NCBI GenBank assembly: GCA_015680685.1
Contig: MNCI01014365.1
Location: 5,254 to 69,253 of the forward strand
Length of the DNA stretch: 64,000 bases
From: Gnetum montanum
Taxonomy: Eukaryota > Streptophyta > Gnetopsida > Gnetales > Gnetaceae
Direction: 5' to 3'
Shown: positions 1 to 10,526 of the stretch, in pieces
How the letters are laid out: every line of letters starts with the position of its first letter
How positions within the stretch are numbered: position 1 is the stretch's first letter
Program-made: the position numbers and the translations under genes
The notes under the pieces: generated by a model
What the model saw: only the letters and a program-made list of their open reading frames with translations
Told to the model about the DNA's origin: nothing
Database searches by the model: none

Positions 1-15
1 ATTTCCATCATGTTG

Positions 16-16
<1 letters not shown>

Positions 17-52
<36 letters not shown>
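17..52. repeat. (TA)n microsatellite, about 18 units
   Basis: Uninterrupted alternating TA run of about 36 bases, directly visible. It is flanked by AT-rich anonymous sequence and has no evident link to a gene. Confidence 0.95.
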
Positions 53-55
<3 letters not shown>

Positions 56-59
56 TTAT

Positions 60-755
60 TTTTTTCTATCTTTTTGGATGGAAACCACACCATGCAAAGA
101 CTTTATTCGACTTCCTGTTATTGGACAACATGAAACAATAAAAAGTTTATGAAAACACTCAAGCACTGAAGTAAGTAGAAGAGTACAAAGAGCATTGAGT
201 CCCCTTGAAGTCACACTAGGTGCAAACCTTTGAATCCTTCCCAATTTTGGAAACTACCAAGGTCATCAATTTATAAAGGTTTATTTAATGAAAAGGATCT
301 CAACCTTCCAAAACAAGGAAAACCATAGAGTTTGTGGATGGGTGGATGACATGGACTCATTGCCTATTCCATGAAAAATAAACCATTTCTTAGTCATTAG
401 ACATCAGAATTCAAACATAGAAACCAAACATTAATAATTACAACATTAAACATAAACCACCATTAGTAGACAACAACATTGGCACTGTGTCCTATGGTAA
501 TAAAGCACTTTTATTACCAAAAATAGTGAAAAGTCACATACAAAAAATAAAGTAAAATATAAAATATATAAAAAAGTATAAAATATTTAAGAAAGATAAA
601 ACATACTAACAATGTTGTAAAACAAAAATCAAGAAAATCAATAGAACAAAAAACAAAAAAGAGGTAAAAATCAACAAAGTGAAACAAAAATGTGTAAAAC
701 AAAAAGTAAAAAATTGAGGAGCCATGTGTGTGGTTAGCATGGATGGGCATCTCCC
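60..755. other. AT-rich stretch without recognisable gene
   Basis: Lies downstream, in the minus sense, of the integrase end of the Athila-like relic, where a 3' untranslated region and 3' LTR would be expected. I see no similarity to the LTR at 7.2-7.9 kb and no clear polypurine tract. The 3' LTR is therefore either deleted or outside the window. The longest open frame here (514-783, minus) is phenylalanine and tyrosine rich and looks like chance translation of A-rich DNA. Confidence 0.5.
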
Positions 756-1870
756 CTAGGATTGAGTTGAAAGGATAGCACATGGTTGTCCATCTAATGA
801 GGTAGTAGTTGCATTAGCTTGTCTTGGCTCTAGGAAAGGTTTTACTTGTTGGATGTTGACCAATTGCTTTTTGTGTGGGCTCTCAAGTTTGTAGATTAAC
901 ATGGCCCTAGATGGAAAGGTTTCATCAATTATATAAGGTCCCTCCCATAACATTTAGAACTTTGTTTTCTGGGGTATATGTGTGGGGTTCTAGTAGAGAA
1001 CCTTATCTTCAGGTTGAGATTTTACTTTTCGTATTCTAAGGTCATGGTGTTGCTTGTTGAATGCATTGTGCACTTCAGTCAAAGATAGGGCTACTAATTG
1101 ATTTTCATCTAGCACGTTGAGATTAATTAGTTTTTCTTTTTCTTGCTAGGCTTAGGTTGAAATTCAAATCATAGGCTATTGAGAGTGTATGGAGCTTGGA
1201 TTGAATCAGGATCATTGAAAGTTTCCTGTACACTAACTCATAGGGAGAGTAGCCAATAGGGAGTTTTCATGTTGAGCGGTAGGCCCAGAGGGCATCATTG
1301 AGTTTTGTGCTCCAACCTTTCCTATATTTTCTAATAGTTCTTATTAGGATCTTTATGATTTCCCTATTTGTAACCTTAGCTTGACCATTAGCTTAGGGGT
1401 GATAAGGTGTTGTTAATTTATGTTTGACCCCCAAGTGTTGCATGAGTTTTCAAAAACTGGCACCTGTAAAATGAATTTCATTGTTAGAAATTAGTGCATG
1501 TGGCATCCCAAACCTATTTACAACATCTTATTGTACAAATCTAGCAGCAGTGGATGATGTATAGTTGGTAACAACTGCTACTTCTACCCATTTGGCATAG
1601 TAGTTAACTACTATGATGATATACGCCTTTCCATTGGACATGGGTGTAATGGAACCCATGAAATCTATGCCCCATATGTCAAAAGGTTCTAGTGGTTGAA
1701 TCCACTATTGAGGACCCTCCATTTGAGCAATCATCTCACCATATCTTTGATAGTGTTCACAAGATCAAACAAATTAATGGGCATCCCTGAAGATTGTAGG
1801 CCAATAGTATCTTACCGTTAGGATTTTTATGGTTGTGCATCTTCTTGCATAGTGGCCTCCATAAGGGCCA
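756..1870 (-). pseudogene. Athila-like Ty3/gypsy integrase remnant
   Basis: Decayed integrase of a minus-strand LTR retrotransposon, the enzyme that joins element cDNA to host DNA. Near 1840-1860 the complement encodes a GGHYA segment, followed by YYWPTIFRDA and SCEHYQRYG, which fits the HHCC zinc-binding region. Next comes WGIDFMGS, the first catalytic Asp of the DDE core, then VVNYYAKWVEV, where the family usually has VDY, so an acidic residue seems lost. The C-terminal open frame (756-953) reads WEGPYII and then QVKPFLEP, matching the end of gypsy integrases. Frameshifts and stops interrupt it. Not functional. Confidence 0.85.
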
Positions 1871-2149
1871 TCATGAGCATCTTGGAGAATGTGCAATTAA
1901 TCTGCATTAGGGACACACCAACGAACTAGGCCATTGGTGCATACCTTGTAAAGGTGTTCATTGATTTCCATGAAGTGCTTTGCTTGATGAAGAAACTATT
2001 ATTTCTTTTTATGGTCCAAATCTTGTGGCATCTCCTAAGTGAGAAGGTAAGTGATGATGCCATCATACCATTTTGATTCAGTGGGAACTTGATCATTTAT
2101 TTCTCCTGTAAAGAGGAGTTCGTCTAGAAGTTGATTAGAGAGCAAACTC

Positions 2150-4370
2150 TCCTCCTCTTTATTATCCCATATTAATCAAGAGAGATGATCAGTGACAAGA
2201 TTCCTAGTCCCTTTTCGATCTATCATTGTGAGATCGAATTCTTATAGGATCACTAGCCATCATATGATACGGGGGCTCACCATTTGCTTGTTCATTAAGA
2301 AGCAGATGGCACTATGATCTGTGTGCACACACACTTTATAGCTAAACACATAGTGCTTAAACTTCTCAAGAGCATACACCACTGTTATTAGTTTTTTCGC
2401 AGTTATGGTAATTCAACTGTGCATCCACAATGCTTTGGCTCACACAGTGGATGTAATATGGATGTTTCTTATCATCCAACTATGTAAGCATGACTCCTAA
2501 GGCATAATTAGATGCATCTGTCATTCTATGAAATGGTTTGGACTAGTCTAGTGTTCATATGATTAGAGTTTCTACAAGTTTTTCCTTTAACTATTGAAAT
2601 GCATGTTCACACTTCCTAGTCTAGACAAATGGAGCATCTTTCTTTATAAGATTAACCAACAACTTTGCAATCTTAGAGAAATTCTCTATAAACCATTGGT
2701 AGTAGCTAGTGTGTCCAAGGAATGATTGGACATATTTGACTATCTTTGGTTGGCGTGTATTTCCTTGGATGACCCTTATTTTTTCTGAGTCTACCTCAAT
2801 CCCTTTCTGTGAAATTCGGTGCCACAATAATGGATTTTCAACATATCTTTTCAGTACCATTAAATGGATTTTCTACCAATTGAGCCTAAGGTTTGTTTCA
2901 ACATATCTTTTCAGTACCTACTCAAGGTGATTGAGGGCTTGCTCAAATGTAACCCCATAGGTAGAGAAGTCATCCATAAAGACTTCTACCCTGCTATTAA
3001 TCTATTGTTGAAAAATTCTAAGGACCAAGTGCTGAAATGTTACAAGGACATTACATAGACCAAATAACATCTTGCAATATGCAAAAGTCCCCCAGGGACT
3101 TATGAATGTTTTTTTAACCTAATCTTCTGGCATAATCTGAATTTGGTTATAATCACTATAACCATCTAAGAAGCTATAATAGCAATGCCTGGATATGGTG
3201 TCCAACACTTGGTCCACAAATGACAATGGAAAATGATCTTTAAATGTTGCCCTATTCAATAGCTTGAAGTTGATGCAAACTCACCACTTTCCACCTTTCT
3301 TTGGCATAATTATGAGTGGACTAACCCACTTACTATTCACGATGGGATAGATGAACCTTGCCTTGAGGAGTTGTTCGATCTTCTCTTTGACAATCTACTT
3401 CAACTTGGGGTTCAGCCATCACCATGGTTGCCTTTTTAGCTTCATGGCTAGGTTAATGTAGATACAATGCTGGCATGTCCTTGGATCAATTCTAGTCTAC
3501 TTAGGATATTATCAAGCAAAGTCTATTGGCCATTTTTTGATCACCTTCAATAGCTTATCTTTTTGTTCGAGAGCAAGATTCACATTAATGATAATTGCGT
3601 TATCATTGTTTAAAAATGCATACTCCATGTTGGCTGGTAGAGTTTTTAATTCCAAGGGCTCTTTCTTGAAATTATCAAGGATTTCCAACTCTCCCCAATA
3701 GGTATCATCATCTTCATCATTAGAGAGTTAGTGATGAACTTTCTCAAGTTCATCCATGCTCTCAACATGGGCACATGTTAGGGGCTCAGTAGGTTCCATG
3801 CATATTGTACTACTATCAGAGTTAGTTATTAGCCACTAGGTGCCCTCCTATTTTGTGGCTGCTGTGTACAGGAACCTTTGGATATCATTTTCATGTGCAC
3901 ACTAATTGCATGCTTTGATGAATGTACTTTTAATAGAACAGATTTTCTACATGCAATTGCACCCATTATCATTGTACATGATGTATGGAACACACTTCTT
4001 CTCGAGGCATCCAAATTCATTTTCCTTGGAGATTTTAAAGGAGACGTCCCTGATGCCCATTCATGCATCAATAGTGCTCAACCATGCATGTCCCATAATG
4101 ATGGCGAAGTCAACTTTTTAGTTTTCTACCTTGATTACTAGAAGATCAGTAAGATAGAACCACTCACAAACTGTGATGACAATGTCCTCCATTAATTCCA
4201 AAGGGATAGTGATTAATTGGTCTACTAGTTTCAACCAGATATTGCTCTTCTTGAGAGATGGTAGGTTCCAAGCCTTGTACATGTTTAAGGAGATGAGATT
4301 GATGCTAGAACTAGAATCAAGAAGAGCCTTGCATGGCTTATGTGCAATGATCTCTAAGTAAATAAGAGGA
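2150..4370 (-). pseudogene. Athila-like protease, reverse transcriptase and RNase H remnant
   Basis: Order on the minus strand: protease (about 4370-4030), RT (about 3500-2620), RNase H (about 2560-2150). The protease shows ALLDSSSSINLIS followed later by IIMGHAWL. The usual Asp-Leu-Gly-Ala active site of Athila proteases has become Asp-Ser-Ser-Ser. RT shows FLDGYSDYNQIQI, PWGTFAYCKMLFGLCN and FMDDFSTYG (2967-2981). The FMDDFS form of the catalytic box is characteristic of the Athila lineage. The RT/RNase H linker reads FLGHTSYYQWFIENFSKIA. RNase H shows VYALEKFKHYV, VHTDHSAI and later EFDLTMIDRKGT. A TAG replaces a normally conserved Gln at 3119-3121. Multiple stops and frameshifts make it a relic. 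Confidence 0.88.
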
Positions 4371-6882
4371 CTTTTAGATTAAATCTTTTCATGGGAAGGT
4401 TGCTAGCCTTAATCCAATAAAAAAAACATGAGTTAGCATCATAGTGGAAATCTAAGCTGGTGTTTGGTTTGAAGGGTTCTTGAATGTGTTTGATGTAGAG
4501 GATGAGGGTGTTGAAGATATAGGGTAATTGGCCACATTAGGTTGTGAGGGTTTGGGAGGTCTGTTAGGTTAGAGAAATGGTCGTTTCCTAGATCAATTGT
4601 CCAAACTACTTGGCTGAAAGGCTGGTTGTAAATGTACAACCCTCATAGCATTTTGTTGCTATGGCTGTGGGGGAATTTTGACCTACATGGACAAAGCAGA
4701 GGGTAATTGAGTTAAGGACAGAGGGATGTCTACAGATGGATGCAAAGGATGGTATGGATATGGGTGTTCCCCTTGAGTAGATGGTGAATGAGTTCGATGG
4801 TACTTTGGAGGATAATAGTGATGTTGTAATGAGGTGTGGGTTGCAAAGCTTCATGGAGAAATAGGTTGTTGAACATAGTACCCATATGGATTCGGTTGCC
4901 TATAAGGGTACTGTTGTCTTGGCGGTGGCATTTCCCATGATTGTAGTTGGTGCCACTATTGGTATTGCTCATACGGTTGTGGTGGAGCTCCACATGGATA
5001 GTAAGCTTGCTATTGTTGGTGGAACTACCTTGAATTGTCTTAAGGATAAGGTAGTCGTCTACATGCTTGCCTTCTTTCTAGTTGAGGATTCAGTGCATAC
5101 ATCCTAGACTATTGTAAGTGTGACACCACAGAGCAACATCCATTCAAATGTTCATATTGACAAATGTCACACCCAACATCATTATTAGATTTTGTCTTCA
5201 CAACTTCTTCTACTATAGTAGCTTTGTTGTTGCCTATCTAGTAGGCATGTTCAACTTCTTTTCACCTCTTGTGGTTGCGATCACTATTCTTCTCTTTGGA
5301 TTTTTCAGTAATCTTCATAGCAGTTTGGAATTTTTCATCCAAAGAGTTCCATAATTTATCAACCTTTGCCAAAATATTGGAAACATATTTTTTGATGGGA
5401 AAAGTTTTCCTATCCACCACCTCATCAAGTGGTGGCTCTTCCTCATCATAGAATCAGACCTCCCTTTTCCTGATGGAAGGGTCCCTATTATATTCTTCTA
5501 CACTTTCCCTTTTTTGCAACTCATCCTCTTTCTTTGCTACCTACTCTATCAGCCTTTGTATTTGATGAGCTCTTAGTTCAAATAGTCTTCCTTGGGAATA
5601 AACCCCAAGAGTTCTTTTGGTTTTTGCTTTGAGCCCATCTATGATGTGGTAGAGTTATTCCCTCTCATAATAACCATGGCCACCACATCGATGTACGAGA
5701 GAATAATATCTACCCATAGCAGCATCCAAGGGTTCCTATGTTTCCTATTTCCAACCTTGGATTTTCTTTCTTAGATTGGATAATCTAGAGTACATCTAGT
5801 ATTTTTCATTAAATAGTTCTAGCATGGTACTCCATCGATGGATAGATTTCAGCTCCAAGAACTGGTACTAGCTTTCTGCTTCCTTGATGAATGTCCTAGA
5901 AAACAGCTTGAGTTTCTACCAATCATTTTCAATGTTCTGCAAGGCACAGGCATCATGGAAAGCTTATAGATGTGTCTGTGAATTAGAGTTATATCCCCCC
6001 CTCAAATCTTGGAATATTATTCATGTCTCGGCGCTTGATTCGACTATCTCTCACATGCCTTGTTGGAATTTTGACTACCTCTACAATGTTAAGCATGCTT
6101 CAAGTTGCCAACAAAGGCTCATCATCATCATTATTTCATTATCACTGATGATGTCATCTATTACCCCTTCGATTATTGTGGGTATGACAATCAGTATTAT
6201 TGTTATGCTGCTTACCTCCATCACGATTATTCTTTCTACAATGTTTTCAAAGTCAAAAGAGGAAGAAGATGAAGAAGGAGGAGGACTCCCTCCACCATGA
6301 TATCCACTAATTTCCCTTTAGTTTTCATGGCCACGTTCATCAGTTTTCTTATCATCTCGATGCTCATCCAAATCCTTTCCTTAACTACCATCTTTTCCTG
6401 AACCCAAATTGTTGATTATGAATTGTAGATTCAGGGCCACACCCTCATGATTAGTAACAAGGGATGGAGAATTTTCATGTTGAGAACCCTTAGAGGAAGG
6501 ATCCTGATTGTCATCTTGGTTTAGTAGGATTAAGGGATTAGTGAACTATTTCCCCCTCATAACCTCATGGTGCCTATCTTGGTATTGATCTCTTCATCAT
6601 TGTGTTTCAGTGGGACGGTAGTCTTGGTAATCGTAATCATGCACAACATACTCCTCTTGAAGATCTTGGATGCCTAACTTCAAGACTTTGAGGCCGCATC
6701 ATGGGCACAGATTGATTAGGAGGCATTACAACATCACCTTCCATGTCATGCCATCGTATTTGTTCATGCTGATGTAGGATGAAGGTGAAGTCAGGCACAT
6801 ACTCATCTAGCTAAGTATATACCACCTTGCACTCTTGTGAGATCAACGATTTGACATCTTCATGCTCCAGAGAAGAAGACAT
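4371..6882 (-). pseudogene. Athila-like gag remnant
   Basis: Minus-strand region between the 5' LTR and the protease. A plausible start ATG lies at 6882-6880 and opens MSSSLEHEDVKSLISQE, after which stops accumulate. Around 5500-6000 the complement encodes a region rich in charged helical segments, including LELKSIHRWSTMLELFNEKY, then ALYHIIDGLKAKTKRTLG and RAHQIQRLIE. These fit the capsid and C-terminal parts of Athila gag by position and general character. I see no intact zinc knuckle. Gag would form the cytoplasmic virus-like particle of the element. The assignment rests mainly on position between the LTR and a recognisable protease. Confidence 0.6.
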
Positions 6883-7239
6883 TTTTGCAACAAATAGAAT
6901 ATTAGTATGCTCATATAATTTTATTATTTGAGAATGATGTCAACCTTGGGGTTCATCCAATGATATTAATCATGTTTACTTATCCTATATGGTGCATGTT
7001 TCAACAAAAGGAAATCCCCAACAATGATGCTAATGATGAGCAGCGAGGTACCTCTACATCCAACCATACGAATCACAAAGCATTCATGTTCGATTCGATC
7101 GAATTTTATGGACTCTATAGTTTTTGGTGCACTAGTTCTCTAGGAAGTAAACTTTTACGTTGAAGACGTTTTTTATCTTCCCAGCTACACTTGTGAAGCT
7201 CAATGGTATGGTTTAAGTGTAATTGAGGCACATGATTTC

Positions 7240-7905
7240 TATCATTTTATATTTTATGATTTTGGTGCTTGAAATAAGTAAGATGGAGAATAAAGTAATT
7301 TAATACCTACTTTAATTCAATGGAATAATTGCTATTCAACTAGTCCTAACATAGGTATTCGGTCCGACTTACCGTACACATCCTGAACATGTATAATGTT
7401 GCTAGGATTACCAAAAATCATATGCATGGTCGAAGTGGTTGTACTTATGTGTTTACTTAATTGTTATTTAGCTTATCTCACTTAATTACTTAATTAGCTT
7501 AGAAAACATTGAATAAATAGCTGAAAATATTTAATGCATAAATGAAACACTTAAATTATCTAGAATGCTACAAGGTTTATAAAGAAGTTTGTCTTTATTG
7601 CCACACACACTATTGTGCTTAGGTATAACAGTGCTCAAATAAAGATCTGTACACTTAATGACTCCTACTTTGAGCACTTAGGAAAATATTCTAACTTTCA
7701 AATGTAAAAACTACAAGAGCTTCGCTACACTATGATAGAATGATGCATAAACATGATGGTTGGCACATATTTATAGACAAGAATAGACCCTGCATCAATG
7801 GGGCCGTGTCAACACATGAAATGATGTATCAACAGGGCCTCATTGATGAGGCTTAGTTAATGGGGCCTAATCAACAAAGCCTCATTAATGTAGCCAATCC
7901 ATGAC
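7240..7905 (-). repeat. 5' LTR of the Athila-like relic
   Basis: About 650 bp, repeated in inverted orientation at 63410-64000, with shared blocks around the LTR core. In the minus sense it carries a TATA box (TCTATAAATATG, complement of ~7765-7776), then a conserved block with CAATAAAG as a possible polyadenylation signal, then a block including ATGTTCAGGATGTGTACGG. TATA upstream of a polyA signal fits U3-R-U5 read on the minus strand, the same strand as the gag-pol relic. The exact 3' boundary and a primer-binding site could not be placed. Confidence 0.7.
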
Positions 7906-8450
7906 TCATTAGTACACATCCTAAACATACTAATACTATTGGGTTACCAAGTGTTTACTATTGAGCATATCAAGTATTCACAGTTGAGATTACCAAGCGT
8001 TAGTATATTATGGTTGAAGTGGTCATACTCACATTACTTATGAATTAGAATATTAAATTCTTAAGTACAAGAAAGTAAATTGAATTAAAGTGGAATGCTA
8101 GAAAGGAAACTTGAACTAATCTAAGAGTTGTAATGGAGAAAAGAAATCTCAATTTTATTACTGTTCATGCAACTGTGTCTAGGTACATATTGCACTCAAA
8201 TAAAATTCCTTAACAATTAAGTTAATCCACATTGTGAGCACTCGTAGGGAAAATTTTGCTAATTTCTACAAAAGAAAATTGCAAGAGTTCAGCTAAAGGA
8301 TTGACTAGTAGTGTCATAAATGTAGCTGATGTGCACACTTATATAGGCTTTGGGAGGATTAGCATTGATGCACATGTGCCAACATATCCTAAGATGCATT
8401 AATGGGGCTACATTAACACAACTGACTTATTGATGCTTCATTAATACCAT
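7906..8450 (-). repeat. second, partial LTR of the same type, in tandem
   Basis: In the minus sense this segment parallels the neighbouring LTR: a TATA box (CCTATATAAGTGTGC), a CTCTTGCAATTTTC block, a GTGCTCACAATG block, a TTTGAGTGCAATATG block, and a final GGATGTGTAC motif at about 7910-7925. It ends where the neighbour begins and lacks the last ~150 bp of the other copy. It is clearly diverged from its neighbour. It could be a leftover of an older insertion, or one side of an unequal LTR-LTR exchange. It ends at 8450, next to the start of the LTR of copy A. Confidence 0.6.
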
Positions 8451-10098
8451 TGAAATACCACCAAATTTGGGCTACCACGTCTTGACTACAAATTTTCCTA
8501 AGTGTCAACACAAGGTAAATTTTTTCTAAGTTTTAAGACTATGCTCCTCATTGCTGGGACTATGCTCTAGAGCGTAGTTAGTGTAGTTGACACAAGCAGT
8601 TTAGAATTGCAAGATTTTTCTAAGTGTCGATGGTAGTTGCAAATTTCTCTAAGTGTTGGACTACACTCTCACTGCCAGGACTATGCTCTAGAGTGTAGTC
8701 AGCACGAAAATGACTAGTCTTTTCATAGATTTTCCTAAGTGTCAAGCCAGAATCCATTCAAGCATGCTTGGCATGGAAGAAATAGTTTGGCAAAATTTCT
8801 ACCTGTTGTGACTATGCTCCCTACTACACTCTAGAGCATAGTCAATGTAGTTTGCATAGAGACATCAAGGTTTGCAAAATTTCTCTAATTGCTAGGCTAT
8901 GCTCTCCCTGTCGAGACTATGCTTTAGAGCATAGTCAACATTGAACCTTAGTTTTGCAAAATTTGTCTAACTATTGGGACTATGCTCTAGAGCATAGTCA
9001 ACATAGTCATGCAGAACAGCCTTTAGAAGCCTCTAGAACTCAGCACTAGCCTTCACATTAGCTTTGACACACCTCTACCAAGCAAGATCAGCAATTTGAA
9101 TTTCTTTTTGCAACCCCATGTGTCCCAAAATTATACATATGCTTGACACCACTTGAGAGAGTGGACAGTGTAGCCTAGGAGCGTAGTCTTCAAAACTACA
9201 CTATTTTGCAGATACATCACAGTCTATTTAGCATTGGCACTTGCAGGTTGGACAACATAGTCATAGTTTGGCAATCTCACGGGGTCCATTAGAGAACACC
9301 AACAAAAAACCATTTGCTTTAGTAGGAGCGTAGTTGGGTGTAGCATAGTCTCAACTATCCCTCTACCACATGGTGCATGATCTACACTTCATGAAAACCC
9401 TAATCCTATAAATATCCCAATGCTCTATGTTTTATGGGTTTGGGGCAATTCTTGCATTTAGTTGGCAAAGTTGCATTTTGAGCATCCTTACATTTGAGTG
9501 CACTTGGCATTTGAGTAGACTTCGAGCTAGCGTTTGGCACAATTGCACACCACTTGGGATATTGTAGATCACTGCAGCCCATGGGACACCATGGCAAACA
9601 ACTGGATAGGCATGAAATTCATGGTAGACATTAATCTTCGCACCCTAGACACTATGACTACCTTGCCTACTATGCTTGTTTGTACACTGCGTACCTCCTC
9701 ACCTTTCTTGTAGTTAAACTATGCTCCCCCTATTTGGGGTGGTGCCACTCTCTCTTTTGCTCATTTCCTATGCATTTTTAAAGCATTTTCTCTTGCATTT
9801 TAGAATTTTACCTATAGTTTTTTTATTATTTTGTGCACATAGTCATGCATTTGCACCTTTGTTTTGCACTGGAAACTTTGGCTATGCTCACCCTCGTTGA
9901 CATCGTGGATGCTATAAATATTGTGCAAACCCCTAGCATTTGTTTTGGCATTACACTCCGTAAGTCCCAGGTCAATTGACAAGACCATGATGGGCACCTT
10001 GTCTTTAGCTTCAGCAGGCCCTCACGTGGATGCGAGGTCAAAGTTATGTGCTGACAAACCTCTCAGTGTACCATTCTAACTTCCAACGTCTTCAGTCA
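8451..10098 (+). repeat. 5' LTR of copy A (Tat-like family)
   Basis: Begins TGAAATACCACCAAATTTGG at 8451, matching the LTR start of copy B (TGAAACACCACCAAAATT, complement of 17466). The upstream part holds an array of palindromic repeats (8498-9010). A TATA box, TATAAATA, lies at 9407-9414. The segment ends near CAGTCA at 10098, just before a block conserved with copy B. About 1.65 kb. The start is well supported; the end is approximate. It does not obviously align over its whole length with the shorter LTR of copy B, so the two may be subfamilies. Confidence 0.6.
8498..9010. repeat. palindromic repeat array in LTR of copy A
   Basis: Five or so repeats of roughly 80-130 bp, each made of a TTTCTCTAAGTGT-like lead and an inverted repeat built from GACTATGCTCT and its reverse complement. 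The best copy, 8978-8999, is a perfect 22-bp palindrome. Other copies lie near 8563-8580, 8683-8702, 8832-8855 and 8920-8938. The stems vary in complementary ways in several copies (for example TGTAGT and ACTACA variants). Confidence 0.85.
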
Positions 10099-10100
10099 TT

Positions 10101-10130
10101 ATAGTTTTCTGGTGCTAGAAAGAGGGCCAT
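10101..10130 (+). promoter_or_regulatory. candidate primer-binding region of copy A
   Basis: Holds TGGTGCTAGAAAGAGGG starting at 10110. The flanking block ATAGTTTTCT and the GTGCTAGAA core recur on the opposite strand at 34801-34830, in the same position before gag of copy B (24 of 30 bases equal). A TGG start just after the LTR fits pairing with a tRNA 3' CCA. I cannot name the tRNA. Confidence 0.5.
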
Positions 10131-10526
10131 TGCCATTTTCTTTTGCGATCTTTGTTGGTTGTTGTCTTGCATGCTCTCTCTACCATTGTTGCTAGCTTTG
10201 GGCTAGTGTAGGCTCAACACCCCTATGGACTTGCCACGACAGTAGCTAGATCTAAGGCTAGTGCAAGAGTTGTCTACAAATCGAAATCCAAATTGTTGCC
10301 TCGCTCATTTAGCAAGAGATCCAAATTGACCATCCTACTAATCTTGCCATGGTAGGACAAAGGAAATCCCTTAGGTTGTGTAACTTACCTCCCAAGCACA
10401 TGATCCTTAATGAAGAGTAGCATAATTTCATTTGTAGTAAGTCTATTTGTAGACCACCAAGAAATGAAAGCCAAATGAAGTTATGAGAGTATACACTAGA
10501 ATGGAAGGGAATACTTCTCCTTCGCT

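Noticed and set aside
514-783. 89-codon minus-strand ORF rich in Phe, Tyr and Leu
   Set aside because: It translates an AAAAT-rich strand. Composition alone explains it, and no domain is visible.
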